From NCBI RefSeq assembly GCF_000787855.1, contig NZ_BBPQ01000081.1, forward strand, positions 1-36,790: a stretch of 36,790 nt of DNA. Direction: 5' to 3'. Below the pieces are notes generated by a model. The model had not been told where the DNA came from. It was given only the letters and a program-made list of their open reading frames with translations, and searched no databases. A program made the translations under genes and the position numbers. This stretch comes from Streptacidiphilus anmyonensis. Its GTDB lineage: Bacteria > Actinomycetota > Actinomycetes > Streptomycetales > Streptomycetaceae. Position 1 is the first letter of the stretch, and the number at the start of each line of letters is the position of its first letter. Below, piece after piece: positions 1 to 8,157 of this stretch.

Positions 1-1215
1 GGCCAGCACCGCGCCGCGCCGGAGCGCGAGCTGATCACCGGCGTCGCCCTCGACGCCGTCGGCGCCGCGTGGGCCGGACGTCTCGCCCGCGCCCTCGCGC
101 CGCTGCGCGAGCCCGAGACCGCCCGCCGCGGCGGCGGCCGCACCGCGCTGCCGGAGGCCGCGCGGCTGCTCGACCTGCTCGGCCTCGATCTGGTCACCCC
201 CGCCAAGATCTCCGCCCGTTGGGCGGAACTGCGCATCGGCTCCGGCGAGATCGCCACCGCGACGGTCGGCGTCACCCGCGACGGCAGCTGCGCGCTCGAC
301 CTGACGGACCATCTCCTCGTCGGCGGCGCCCCGCAGTCCGGCCGCACCGAGCTGCTGCGCTCGCTTCTGGCGGCCCTCGCCGTCGCCGAGCGCCCCGACC
401 GCCTGGGCCTGCTGCTCATCGAGGGCCGCCCGCAGGCGGATCCCGCCCGCGGCCTCGCCCCCGCCGTCGAGCTCCCCCATGTGGTCGGCCATGTGGCGAC
501 CACCGACGGCCCCGCGCTGCGCGAGGCCGCGCGGGCGCTCAGTGCCGAACTCGACCGTCGTGCCGGGCTGTTGGAGGGCCGCAGCTTCGCCGCGTGGCAC
601 GCGGAGCGGGCGCTCTCGCGGCTGGCGCCGCCCCGGCGCCCCGCCGACGACTACCCCAACGGCGTCCCCGCCCCCGGCCCGGTCGCCGAGGCCGAGCCGC
701 TTCCGCACCTGGTCGTCGCGGTCGACGACTGGGACGCCCTCGTCGGCACCCCGCTCGCGCACGTCCTGGAGGACGCCGCCCTGCGCGGCCCCCGCCTGGG
801 CGTCCGGCTGGCCGTCACGACCGCGTCCCCGGAACACACCGCCGGCACGGCCGTGGACGAGGCGGCCCAGCTGCGCATCGCCCTGCGGGTGGACTCCCCC
901 ACGGCCTCCGCGATGCTGATCCACGTCGACGACGCGGCCTCCCTCGCCGAGGACTCCCCCGGTCGCGGCCTGCTGCGGCACCCGGACGGCGGGGTGACGC
1001 CCTTGCAGACGGCCCGCGTCACCGGCCGCATCCCGCGCACCGCGACGCTGCGGCCGACAGTGACCCCGCTGGACTGGTCCGCGCTGGGTGAGCCTCCGGC
1101 GGCGCGCACCGTACGGGAGTTGGGCAACGGGCCGACGGACCTGGCGTTGCTGGCGAGCGCGCTCCAGCGGGCGGCGGAGTCGCTCGGCGCACCGCCCGTG
1201 CCGCGCCTGGTGTAG
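1..1215 (+). CDS. FtsK/SpoIIIE-type ATPase domain protein, 3' part only
   Basis: The reading frame is open from the first base of the window, so the N-terminus lies outside; 404 residues are visible. The visible part looks like a RecA-type motor domain of the FtsK/SpoIIIE/EccC superfamily. A hydrophobic strand leads into a P-loop-like GGAPQSGRTE (bases 322-351), and a later strand LVVAVDDWDAL (about 709-741) sits where Walker B belongs. Both motifs are degenerate: the P-loop lysine is arginine and the Walker B ends in DD rather than DE. In EccC-type proteins the second and third ATPase modules are often degenerate in this way and act structurally or by binding substrate, so this is probably the last module of a multi-module protein. 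In Streptomyces such proteins often carry an N-terminal FHA domain, but that part cannot be checked here. The gene ends at a hairpin shared with the convergent DeoR gene. Confidence 0.7.
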   Translation, partial: GQHRAAPERELITGVALDAVGAAWAGRLARALAPLREPETARRGGGRTALPEAARLLDLLGLDLVTPAKISARWAELRIGSGEIATATVGVTRDGSCALDLTDHLLVGGAPQSGRTELLRSLLAALAVAERPDRLGLLLIEGRPQADPARGLAPAVELPHVVGHVATTDGPALREAARALSAELDRRAGLLEGRSFAAWHAERALSRLAPPRRPADDYPNGVPAPGPVAEAEPLPHLVVAVDDWDALVGTPLAHVLEDAALRGPRLGVRLAVTTASPEHTAGTAVDEAAQLRIALRVDSPTASAMLIHVDDAASLAEDSPGRGLLRHPDGGVTPLQTARVTGRIPRTATLRPTVTPLDWSALGEPPAARTVRELGNGPTDLALLASALQRAAESLGAPPVPRLV

Positions 1216-1235
1216 CACCGCGCCTGGTGGACCGA

Positions 1236-1253
1236 GGGGCGGGTCACCGCCCC
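1236..1253. terminator. Bidirectional hairpin terminator
   Basis: GGGGCGG, loop GTCA, CCGCCCC: a perfect 7-bp stem in the 44 bases between two convergent stop codons. There is no T-run, as is usual in actinomycetes. Confidence 0.5.
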
Positions 1254-1259
1254 GAGCCG

Positions 1260-2018
1260 TCAGCCGGCCGCCAGGACCGTCACTCCGAGCGCGGTGAGCT
1301 CCCGGATCACCGGGTGGCCGGGCTCCACGTCGGTGACCACCCCGCTGATGCCCTCCCAGGGCAGCACGCGAAACCGGGAGGCGGCGCCGATCTTCTCGGA
1401 CGAGGCGAGCACGTAGGTGTCCGCGGCCCGTGCGGCCAGGGCGCGCTTCATCGCGGCCTCCTCCGCGTCGCCGGTGGTCAGGCCGGCCTCCGGGTGGACG
1501 CCGGTGACGCCGAGCAGGCACAGGTCGGCGGAGACGTTCCGGGCGGCCTCGACCGCCGCCGCGCCGCAGGTGACCGCCGAGTGCTTGAAGAGGCGGCCGC
1601 CGAGCAGGAAGACCTCGGCCCGGGGGTGGTCCAGCAGCGCGACCGCGATCGTCGGGCTGTGCGTGATCACGGTGCAGTCCAGGTCGGGCGCCAGCGCGCG
1701 GGCCACGGCGAGCGCGGTGGTCCCCCCGTCGAGGATCAGGGCGCTGCCGGGCCGCACCAGCGTGGCGGCTGTCGCGGCGACCTTCCGCTTGCCGTCGGGT
1801 GTGACGGTCTGCCGGGCGGCGTAGTCCGCGACGGCGGGCGAGGCGGGCAGGGCTCCGCCGTAGACCCGCTGGCACAGCCCCTCGGCGGCCAGGTCGCGCA
1901 GGTCGCGGCGCACGCTGTCCTCGGAGATGCCCAGGTCCGAGGCCACGTCCTTGGCGACGATCTTTCCCTCGCGGGCGAGCAGGGCCAGCAGGTGGTCGCG
2001 TCGCTCGGCAGCAAGCAT
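1260..2018 (-). CDS. DeoR/GlpR-family transcriptional regulator
   Basis: A 252-residue cytoplasmic repressor-type protein. The first 60 residues form a DeoR winged helix-turn-helix (RRDHLLALLAREGKI, then the recognition region around GISEDSVRRDLRDL, then the QRVYGGAL wing). The rest is a DeoRC sugar-phosphate-binding domain with the expected DGGTTALAVA loop. The ATG at 2018 is preferred over an upstream in-frame start because AGGAGAG lies about 6 bases before it. Family members sense phosphorylated sugars or nucleoside catabolites and usually repress neighbours. Only 49 bases separate it from the divergent frameshifted DUF4406/NUDIX pair, so that pair or the gene itself is the obvious target, but no specific operator could be defined. 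The effector is unknown. Confidence 0.85.
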   Translation of the reverse strand: MLAAERRDHLLALLAREGKIVAKDVASDLGISEDSVRRDLRDLAAEGLCQRVYGGALPASPAVADYAARQTVTPDGKRKVAATAATLVRPGSALILDGGTTALAVARALAPDLDCTVITHSPTIAVALLDHPRAEVFLLGGRLFKHSAVTCGAAAVEAARNVSADLCLLGVTGVHPEAGLTTGDAEEAAMKRALAARAADTYVLASSEKIGAASRFRVLPWEGISGVVTDVEPGHPVIRELTALGVTVLAAG

Positions 2019-2053
2019 CCGCGTTCTCTCCTGTTCTTGCACGTTTCTGCGTG

Positions 2054-2067
2054 TATCGTAGCGCGCC
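2054..2067 (+). promoter_or_regulatory. Possible -10 element of a leaderless transcript
   Basis: TATCGT at 2054-2059 lies 8 bases before the ATG at 2068, and no ribosome binding site is visible before that ATG. This fits a leaderless mRNA. No convincing -35 was found, so the call is weak. Confidence 0.3.
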
Positions 2068-2450
2068 ATGACCGACAAGCCGATGCTCGTCCTGATCGCC
2101 GGCCCCTACCGCTCCGGCACCGGCGGCGACCCGCGGGCCATGGCCGCGAACCTCGCCCGCCTCGAAGCGCCTTCTGGCCCGTGTTCGCCGCCGGCCACAT
2201 CCCCGTGATCGGGGAGTGGGTCGCCCTGCCCGTCCTGCGCTCGGCGGGCGCGGGCCCCACCGATCCCCTCGCGGACCAGGTGCTCTACCCGACCGCCGAG
2301 CGCCTGCTCGCCCACTGCGACGCGGTGCTGCGGCTCCCGGGCGAGTCCGCCGGAGCCGACCAGGACGTCGCCCACGCCCGCCGCCGCGGCCTGCCCGTCT
2401 ACCACGACGTGGACCAGATCCCGCACCGCGCGCCGCAGGAGACCGCGTGA
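2068..2450 (+). pseudogene. DUF4406-like (nucleoside deoxyribosyltransferase fold) gene with a frameshift
   Basis: Two halves of one small protein lie in different frames. Frame 1 from ATG 2068 gives MTDKPMLVLIAGPYRSGTGG and continues to LARLEA near 2169, then hits a stop at 2206-2208. From about 2172 frame 3 gives FWPVFAAGHIPVIGEWVALP and continues through a CDAVLRLPG segment to the stop at 2448-2450. Adding one base near 2169-2171 restores a protein of about 127 residues, the expected size. The N-terminal AGPYR and later GADQDVAHAR segments are typical of DUF4406/nucleoside 2-deoxyribosyltransferase-like folds; the actinobacterial members have no assigned reaction that I know of. Its stop overlaps the GTG of the NUDIX gene, so the two form an operon. 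The lesion is either a recent one-base deletion or a sequencing error. Confidence 0.7.
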
Positions 2451-3124
2451 ACCCCGGCCCCCGCCCCGGTGTCGACTCCCCCGACCACCGCGGCCGCACC
2501 GGCCTCGACCGGGCCGGCCGCGACCTGGACCGCAACCCGGACATCGTGGTCCGCGACGTCGAACTCACCTCCCAGGGCTGGCACGTGCTGCGCCGCACGA
2601 CGTTCGACTACCGGCGCCGCGACGGACGCTGGGTCGCCCAGCAGCGGGAGACCTACGACCGCGGCAACGGCGCGGTGGTCCTGCCCTACGACGTCGAGCG
2701 GGGATGCGTGCTGCTGACCCGCCAGTTCCGCTACCCCGCCTACGTCAACGACCACCCGGACGGCATGCTCGTCGAGGCGGCCGCGGGGCTTCTGGACGGC
2801 GACGACCCGGAGGCGGCGATCCGGCGCGAGAGCGCCGAGGAACTCGGGATCACCCTCGGCCCGTTGACCCACGTCCTCGACGCCTACATGAGCCCCGGCT
2901 CGGTGACCGAGCGCCTGCACTTCTACGCCGCCCCCTACACCCCGGCCGACCGGACCGGCGACGGCGGCGGCCTGGAGGAGGACGGCGAGGACATCGAGGT
3001 CCTCGAACTGCCCTTCACCGAAGCCCTCGCCATGACCCGGGACGGACGCGTCACCGACGGCAAGACGGTCCTGCTCCTCCAGTGGGCCGCCCTGGACGGC
3101 CCCTTCGCCCCCGGACGACGCTGA
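2447..3124 (+). CDS. NUDIX hydrolase, NudK-type (nucleoside-diphosphate-sugar pyrophosphatase)
   Basis: A 225-residue cytoplasmic protein. NudK-type enzymes hydrolyse nucleoside-diphosphate sugars such as GDP-mannose to a sugar phosphate and NMP. The NUDIX box spans residues 114-135, with G114, RES at 127-129 and EELGI at 131-135. Its spacing (G-LLDGDDPE-AAIRRE) matches E. coli NudK/GDP-mannose pyrophosphatase rather than the plain consensus. The preceding VLLTRQFRYPAYV strand and the later AYMSPGSVTERLHFY segment are also family features. The GTG at 2447 overlaps the stop of the preceding gene (GTGA) and has GGAG six bases upstream, so translation is probably coupled. A perfect 16-bp terminator follows. 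The exact substrate cannot be read from the sequence. Confidence 0.85.
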   Translation: MNPGPRPGVDSPDHRGRTGLDRAGRDLDRNPDIVVRDVELTSQGWHVLRRTTFDYRRRDGRWVAQQRETYDRGNGAVVLPYDVERGCVLLTRQFRYPAYVNDHPDGMLVEAAAGLLDGDDPEAAIRRESAEELGITLGPLTHVLDAYMSPGSVTERLHFYAAPYTPADRTGDGGGLEEDGEDIEVLELPFTEALAMTRDGRVTDGKTVLLLQWAALDGPFAPGRR

Positions 3125-3143
3125 CGAGGCCCGCGCACGCCAA

Positions 3144-3180
3144 CGCCGGGCGTCCGTCCCGGAAGGACGGACGCCCGGCG
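3144..3180. terminator. Strong bidirectional terminator hairpin
   Basis: A perfect 16-bp inverted repeat (3144-3159 with 3165-3180) with a 5-base loop CGGAA, lying between the convergent NUDIX and ABC lipoprotein genes. Confidence 0.8.
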
Positions 3181-3207
3181 CGAGGAGCGCGAAGGCAAGG
3201 CGTGGGC

Positions 3208-4296
3208 TCAGCCGTTGGCGCCGGCCGGCGTCGTGGTCGTGGTGAAGCCCTCCAGCTTGTTCGCCGCCGTGACGAACTCGTTGGTGAACGTGGTGCCGAG
3301 GTTCACCGAGGAGGTGGCGTTGCCCGCCAGGATCTCGGTCGCCAGGGACGTCTTCGGGCCGCCGGCCGGCATGATGCCGTCGGGCAGGAACTGTCCCTTG
3401 TCCTGCGTCAGGGCGGTGATGTAGTCGGCCTTGGTCACCAGGGCGTTGGAGACGAACGCCGGCGGCAGGTTGTCCGCGATGTCGGCCGCGGAGTGGGTGT
3501 TGATCCAGTGCATGGTGGCCACCAGCGCGTCGACGACCTTCTGCGCCGCGTCCTTGTGCGAGTTGACCCAGTCGGTGCGGGCCAGCACGCCCGCCGCCGG
3601 CCACATGCCGCCGAGGGCGCCGCTCGCGCCGGTGGTGGTGGCCAGGTCGATGGCCGAGTAGGCGATGTTCTTCTTCTCCAGGGCGGCGACCGTCGGCTGG
3701 GTGGTGATCGCGCAGTCGGCCTTGTGGTTCTTCAGCGCCGCCACGACGGTGGCGCCGGCCCCGACGCCGATGCGGGTGAAGTCGCCGGTCTTCAGGCCCT
3801 TCTGCGCCGCCAGGAACTTGACCAGGGTGTCCGTGCCCGAGCCCAGGTCGGTGACGCCGATGGTCTTGCCCTTGAAGTCCGCCGCGGAGTGCACGCCGCT
3901 GCCGTTCGCGCACATGATGCGCTCGCCGGGGGCGCCGGACAGCTGCACGATGTCCTCGACGGCCTTGCCCTTCACCTGGAAGTCGATGGTGTGGTTGTAC
4001 CAGGCGCCGGCCATGTCGACCTGGCCGGAGGCCATCGCGTCCTCGGCGCCGATGCCGCCGTCGAGCTCGGTCGACAGCACGACGTTGACGCCGTACTTCT
4101 TGTAGAAGCCGAGGTTCTGGGCCAGCTGGTAGGGCAGGTAGATCTGCTTGTCGATGCCGCCGACCATGAGTCTGACGGTGGGGACGCCGCCCTGGGCGGA
4201 GCCGGAGCCGCCCGAGGATCCGGAGGAGCACGCGGTGGCGGCGCCGAGCGTGGCCAGGGCGAGCGTGGAGGCGATGACCGCGGAGCGCTTGAGCAT
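3208..4296 (-). CDS. NitT/TauT-type ABC transporter substrate-binding lipoprotein
   Basis: A 362-residue solute-binding protein of the NMT1/THI5/SsuA class, presumably anchored outside the membrane. The N-terminus MLKRSAVIASTLALATLGAA is a signal peptide ending in a lipobox with Cys23 (TAC), followed by a Ser/Gly linker. The mature part starts with VRLMVGGIDKQIYLPYQLA and the typical LGFYKKYGVNVVL segment. ATG 4296 is chosen because the signal peptide starts exactly there; only a weak GAAAGG precedes it. It is the last gene of a three-gene minus-strand operon, behind its permease (44-base gap) and ATPase. Relatives carry nitrate, sulfonates, taurine, thiamine precursors or other small compounds; the substrate here is unknown. 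Confidence 0.85.
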   Translation of the reverse strand: MLKRSAVIASTLALATLGAATACSSGSSGGSGSAQGGVPTVRLMVGGIDKQIYLPYQLAQNLGFYKKYGVNVVLSTELDGGIGAEDAMASGQVDMAGAWYNHTIDFQVKGKAVEDIVQLSGAPGERIMCANGSGVHSAADFKGKTIGVTDLGSGTDTLVKFLAAQKGLKTGDFTRIGVGAGATVVAALKNHKADCAITTQPTVAALEKKNIAYSAIDLATTTGASGALGGMWPAAGVLARTDWVNSHKDAAQKVVDALVATMHWINTHSAADIADNLPPAFVSNALVTKADYITALTQDKGQFLPDGIMPAGGPKTSLATEILAGNATSSVNLGTTFTNEFVTAANKLEGFTTTTTPAGANG

Positions 4297-4340
4297 GGGA
4301 AGCCGAGCCTTTCGAGGGTGGGGGTGGGGGTGAGGACGCG

Positions 4341-5237
4341 TCAGATGGCGTTGGACGCCTCGGAGGCGGCGGCGGGCCGCCAGGAGAGCAGCCAGTGCTC
4401 GAGCTTGCCGATCAGCCACTCGGCGACGAGCACCAGCGCGGAGATGAGGAACATGGCCGCGAACACCGTGTTCGGGTCGAACTGGTTCTGCGCGTTCTTG
4501 ATGATCAGACCGAGGCCCTGCTGGGCGCCGAGCACCTCGCCGACCAGCGCGCCGACGATGGCGAAGCCGAACGCGCTGTGCAGGCTGGCGATGATCCAGG
4601 TCAGCGCGGAGGGGACGATGACGTGCCGGGTGACTTGGAGTCGTGAGGCGCCGAGCACCTTGGCGTTGGCGAGGATGTTGCGGTCCACCTCACGGACGCC
4701 CTGGAAGGCGTTGAAGAACACCACGAAGAAGACGAGCACCGCCGCGAGCAGGATCTTGGGCAGCGTTCCGATACCGAAGGCGACGATGAAGATCGAGCCC
4801 AGCACGATGCGCGGAATCGCGTTCACGATCTTGATGTACGGACCGAGCACGTCGGCGAGGAAGCGGCTCTGCCCCAGGGCGACGCCAACGATGACGCCGG
4901 CCACCGCGCCGATGGCGAAGCCGATCAGCGCCTCCTGCATGGTGACCCAGATGTTGGCGTAGATCGAGCCGAACTCGGTTCCGCTCTGGAACAGGTTGAT
5001 CAGGCTCTTCCAGATGCCCGAGGGCTGCCCGTAGAAGAACGGGTCGATCACGTTCGTCCGGGCGCCGAGCTCCCAGCCGCCGAGGACGAGGAGGGCGAAA
5101 CCGACCCGGGCCGCCCAGACCGCTCCTCTCCGGCGCAGGACCGCACGCTTGGCGGCCCGGGCGACGGCGGACTGCTGCCCGCCCGCGGAGGCGGCGTCGA
5201 CCGTGCCGCCCGTCGTGGTCGTCGATGCGGTGCTCAT
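4341..5237 (-). CDS. NitT/TauT-type ABC transporter permease
   Basis: A 298-residue inner-membrane permease of the SsuC/TauC (BPD_transp_1) family. A cytoplasmic N-terminus of about 45 residues, rich in Thr, Ala and Ser, precedes the first membrane helix (VGFALLVLGGWELGA); about five more follow. The EAA loop that docks the ATPase is NAKVLGASRLQVTRHVIVP. ATG 5237 overlaps the stop of the ATPase gene (ATGA), which fixes the start and implies translational coupling. It should form a homodimeric channel with two copies of the upstream ATPase. Confidence 0.88.
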   Translation of the reverse strand: MSTASTTTTGGTVDAASAGGQQSAVARAAKRAVLRRRGAVWAARVGFALLVLGGWELGARTNVIDPFFYGQPSGIWKSLINLFQSGTEFGSIYANIWVTMQEALIGFAIGAVAGVIVGVALGQSRFLADVLGPYIKIVNAIPRIVLGSIFIVAFGIGTLPKILLAAVLVFFVVFFNAFQGVREVDRNILANAKVLGASRLQVTRHVIVPSALTWIIASLHSAFGFAIVGALVGEVLGAQQGLGLIIKNAQNQFDPNTVFAAMFLISALVLVAEWLIGKLEHWLLSWRPAAASEASNAI

Positions 5238-6070
5238 GCTGCCTTGCCTTCCTGGACGGGACCGCCGGCGGTGCGGGCGTAGGCGCGCTCGACCTCTTCG
5301 CGCAGGGTGTCCCAGATCATGTGCTGGAGTTCGAGGAAGCGCGGCTCGAAGCGGATCTCCTGGACGGAGCCGCGGGGGCGCGGCAGGTCGATGTCGTAGA
5401 CCGCCTTGACCGTGCCGGGGCTGGAGGTCATGACGACCACCTTGTCGGCGAGCGCGACGGCCTCGTCCAGGTCGTGGGTGATGAAGAGGACCGCGGGGCG
5501 GCTCTGCTCCCACAGGCCCAGCAGCTCGTTCGACATGATCGCCTTGGTCTGCACGTCCAGGGCGCCGAACGGCTCGTCCATCATCAGGATCTTCGGCTCG
5601 TTGATCAGCGCGGCGGCCATGGCGACGCGCTTGCGCATCCCGCCCGAGAGCTGGTGCGGGTAGCGGTCCTCGAAGCCGGCCAGGCCGACCCGGCGCAGCC
5701 AGTCCCGGGCGCGGGTCTGCGCCTCGCTCCTGCTCGCGCCCTTGAAGACCGGGCCGAGGGCGACGTTCGCCAGCACCGTCTTCCAGGGCAGCAGCGCGTC
5801 CGCCTGGAACATGAAGCTGACGCCGTCGGTGATGCCGTCGACGACCTCGCCGCCGACCCTGACCGTGCCCTCGCTCGGCCGGTCCAGCCCGGAGACCATG
5901 CCGAGCGTCGTCGACTTGCCGCAGCCGGTCGGTCCGACGACCGCGCAGAACTGGCCGGGTTCGACGCTGAACGACACGTCCTTGATCGCGGTGAAGACCT
6001 CACCGCGAGGCGTCAGAAAGCGCTTGGTGACGCCTTCGATCTCGATTCGGCCATTGTTCGCTTCGGCCAT
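5234..6070 (-). CDS. NitT/TauT-type ABC transporter ATPase
   Basis: A 278-residue cytoplasmic ATPase of the SsuB/TauB family. All motifs are intact: Walker A GPTGCGKST, Q-loop MFQAD, signature LSGGM, Walker B ILMMDEP and H-loop ITHD. ATG 6070 is used because GGAAGGAG ends 8 bases upstream; an in-frame GTG at 6088 would place that site inside the gene. It is the first gene of the operon ATPase-permease-lipoprotein. The ribosome binding site lies inside the right arm of a perfect 13-bp inverted repeat, which suggests control at translation initiation (see the 6071-6128 entry). Substrate unknown. Confidence 0.88.
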   Translation of the reverse strand: MAEANNGRIEIEGVTKRFLTPRGEVFTAIKDVSFSVEPGQFCAVVGPTGCGKSTTLGMVSGLDRPSEGTVRVGGEVVDGITDGVSFMFQADALLPWKTVLANVALGPVFKGASRSEAQTRARDWLRRVGLAGFEDRYPHQLSGGMRKRVAMAAALINEPKILMMDEPFGALDVQTKAIMSNELLGLWEQSRPAVLFITHDLDEAVALADKVVVMTSSPGTVKAVYDIDLPRPRGSVQEIRFEPRFLELQHMIWDTLREEVERAYARTAGGPVQEGKAA

Positions 6071-6128
6071 GGGACCCGCTCCTTCCACACCCCCGGTTCG
6101 AGGTATTGAGAAGGTAGGAGCGGGTCCC
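6071..6128 (-). promoter_or_regulatory. Inverted repeat sequestering the ribosome binding site of the ABC ATPase
   Basis: In the minus-strand mRNA, GGGACCCGCTCCT (6128-6116) can pair perfectly with AGGAGCGGGTCCC (6083-6071) across a 32-base loop. The second arm contains the Shine-Dalgarno core AGGAG and ends directly at the AUG, and two further pairs can include the start codon itself. If it folds, translation would be blocked. It could be a translational switch, a thermosensor-like leader, or a DNA operator. No known riboswitch consensus was recognised in the loop. Confidence 0.55.
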
Positions 6129-6195
6129 GTGTTACGTCTCTGTTTCCCTGGTTGTCAGTCGTTGGCCGCGTAAAAGGCCGTTCTGCTCCTTCTGC

Positions 6196-7155
6196 TCAGC
6201 CCTTCACCGAGCCGGCCAGCAGGCCCCGGACGAAGTAGCGCTGGAGCGAGAAGAAGACGATGAGCGGGATCACCACGGAGACGAAGGCGCCCGCCGTCAG
6301 GATCTCCCAGTGGTCGCCGAAGGAGCCGGACAGCTGCGCCAGACGCGAGGGCATCGGCGCGGACTCCGGCGCGCCGCCGGTGAAGGTGAGGCCGACGAGC
6401 AGGTCGTTCCAGACCCACAGGAACTGGAAGATGGCGAACGAGGCCAGCGCCGGTGTGGCCAGCGGCAGGACGACGGAGCGGAACACCCGGAAATGGCTGG
6501 CGCCGTCCACGCGCGCCGCCTCGATGAGGTCGCGCGGCAGTTGCGCGATGAAGTTGTGCAGCAGGAAGACGGCGAGCGGCAGCGCGAACATCGTGTGGGC
6601 GATCCACACCGGCGCGTAGGTGCCGCCCATTCCGACCGCGGGGAAAACGGTCACCCCGCCGATGTGCGCACCGCCGGAGAAGAGTTGGAGCAGCGGCACC
6701 AGCGCCATCTGGAGCGGGACGACCTGGAGTGCGAAGAAGACGAAGAAGATCGTGTCGCTGCCCTTGAAGGGAATCCAGGCCAGCACATAGGCGGCCATCG
6801 CCGCGATCGCGATCGGGAAGAGCGTCGCCGGGACGGTGATGGCGATCGAGTTCACCAGGTACGGCATCAGCCCGTCGCTGACGCCGAACCCGCCGTTGAA
6901 CAGCACGTCGTGGTAGTTCGCCAGGGTCAGGTGCGGGTGGGCGAAGAAGTCCCACCAGCCCGTCTGCGCGACGTCCTGCTGCGGTCGCAGCGAGGTGACG
7001 AGCAGGCCGAGCGTGGGCACCGTCCAGACCACCGTCACGAGCAGCACCACGGCGCTCGACAGGGGGCTGCTGAGCGCACGCCGGACGCCCGTGCGCGCCG
7101 GGGCGCTCCGGGCCGGCTCGGAGCGCTCCCGCTCCGTCCGCGTGAGCAAGGCCAT
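6196..7155 (-). CDS. Carbohydrate ABC transporter permease (CUT1, MalG-like)
   Basis: A 319-residue membrane protein with about six helices, starting with SSAVVLLVTVVWTVPTLGLL. The EAA loop is EAARVDGASHFRVFRSVVLP, typical of CUT1 oligosaccharide permeases. ATG 7155 shares one base with the stop of the preceding permease gene (TGATG), so the two are coupled. It is the last gene of the unit lipoprotein-permease-permease. No ATPase gene lies nearby: Streptomyces CUT1 importers commonly share the multi-sugar ATPase MsiK encoded elsewhere, and I infer the same here. Confidence 0.88.
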   Translation of the reverse strand: MALLTRTERERSEPARSAPARTGVRRALSSPLSSAVVLLVTVVWTVPTLGLLVTSLRPQQDVAQTGWWDFFAHPHLTLANYHDVLFNGGFGVSDGLMPYLVNSIAITVPATLFPIAIAAMAAYVLAWIPFKGSDTIFFVFFALQVVPLQMALVPLLQLFSGGAHIGGVTVFPAVGMGGTYAPVWIAHTMFALPLAVFLLHNFIAQLPRDLIEAARVDGASHFRVFRSVVLPLATPALASFAIFQFLWVWNDLLVGLTFTGGAPESAPMPSRLAQLSGSFGDHWEILTAGAFVSVVIPLIVFFSLQRYFVRGLLAGSVKG

Positions 7156-8129
7156 CAGCGGACCTCCCGTTCCTTGCGCAGCATGCGGACGTTGTAGGCG
7201 ACCAGCGGCACCACCGCCAGGAAGAGCAGGACGGCCAGCGCGCCGGCCCGTCCGTTGTTGAACTCGGTGAAGGCCTGGTTGTACATCTCGTTGGCGAGCA
7301 CCTGCGTGCCGAAGTTGCCGCCGGTCATGGTCCGGATGATGTCGAACAGCTTGAGCGTCGTGATCATCACCGTGGTCAGCACGACGATGATCGTGCTGCG
7401 GATCATCGGGATGGTGACGTTGGCGAACAGCCGCCACCCCTGCGCGCCGTCGAGCACGGCGGCCTCGGTGACGTCCTCCGGGATCGCCTTGATGGCCGCG
7501 GACAGCACGACCATGGCGAAGCCGGTCTGCACCCAGATCATGATGATCATGAGCAGGAAGTTGTTCAGCGGGTGCGACAGGATCCAGTTCGGCGGGTTGT
7601 GCCAGCCGAGCCAGATGCATATCTGGGAGAGCAGCCCGATCTGCGGCTGCGAGGGGTCACGGTAGTCGTAGACGAACTTCCAGATGATGCTGGCGCCGAC
7701 GAAGGAGATGGCCATCGGCATGAAGATCAGCGACTTGTAGACCGCCTGCCCACGCAGACGGTCCACGAGCAGCGCGAGCACGAGCCCGAGGGCCGTCGTC
7801 AGGATCGGCGCGATGACGATCCACAGCAGGGTGTTGAGCAGCACCTGGTGGATGTCGGAGTCGCCGAAGGCCCAGGTGTAGTTCCCCGCGCCGAGGAACT
7901 TGGTGCTGTCCTCGTTGAAGAGGGACAGGTAGATCGTGCGCACCGCCGGGACGACGATCCCGACCAGGAGCAGGAGCACGGCCGGGCCGAGCAGCAGCAG
8001 GATCGCCAAACGGCGCGAGAGCCGCCCTCGCGCGAATCCGGCCAGGTAGAACAGCAGGAGCAGCACGCCAAGGAACCCGGCGACGGCGCCGAACATGTTC
8101 CCGAGCTTGATCGAAGTATCGCCCCACAT
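7155..8129 (-). CDS. Carbohydrate ABC transporter permease (CUT1, MalF-like)
   Basis: A 324-residue membrane protein. An extra N-terminal helix (about residues 12-30) precedes the usual six, as in AglF/MalF-type subunits. The EAA loop is EAAVLDGAQGWRLFANVTIP. ATG 8129 is preceded by GGAAGG and, further up, GGAG. It partners the MalG-like permease encoded immediately downstream, with overlapping stop and start. The 147 bases upstream, between it and the lipoprotein gene, carry a large inverted repeat that probably lowers permease expression relative to the binding protein. Confidence 0.88.
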   Translation of the reverse strand: MWGDTSIKLGNMFGAVAGFLGVLLLLFYLAGFARGRLSRRLAILLLLGPAVLLLLVGIVVPAVRTIYLSLFNEDSTKFLGAGNYTWAFGDSDIHQVLLNTLLWIVIAPILTTALGLVLALLVDRLRGQAVYKSLIFMPMAISFVGASIIWKFVYDYRDPSQPQIGLLSQICIWLGWHNPPNWILSHPLNNFLLMIIMIWVQTGFAMVVLSAAIKAIPEDVTEAAVLDGAQGWRLFANVTIPMIRSTIIVVLTTVMITTLKLFDIIRTMTGGNFGTQVLANEMYNQAFTEFNNGRAGALAVLLFLAVVPLVAYNVRMLRKEREVR

Positions 8130-8157
8130 AAGCCTTCCGCTCCTACGCGAGTGAGTT

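Noticed and set aside
1227-2171. Upstream extension of the DUF4406-like frame (407 codons)
   Set aside because: The part before about 2172 runs antisense through the DeoR gene and has no domain; only the last 90 codons are genuine.
2160-2180. Programmed ribosomal frameshift in the DUF4406-like gene
   Set aside because: There is no slippery heptamer or downstream structure at the junction; a simple one-base loss explains it.
6084-6190. Guanidine-I, TPP or other known riboswitch before the NitT/TauT-type ATPase gene
   Set aside because: The importer type made this worth looking for, but no conserved riboswitch core was recognised in the loop or upstream.
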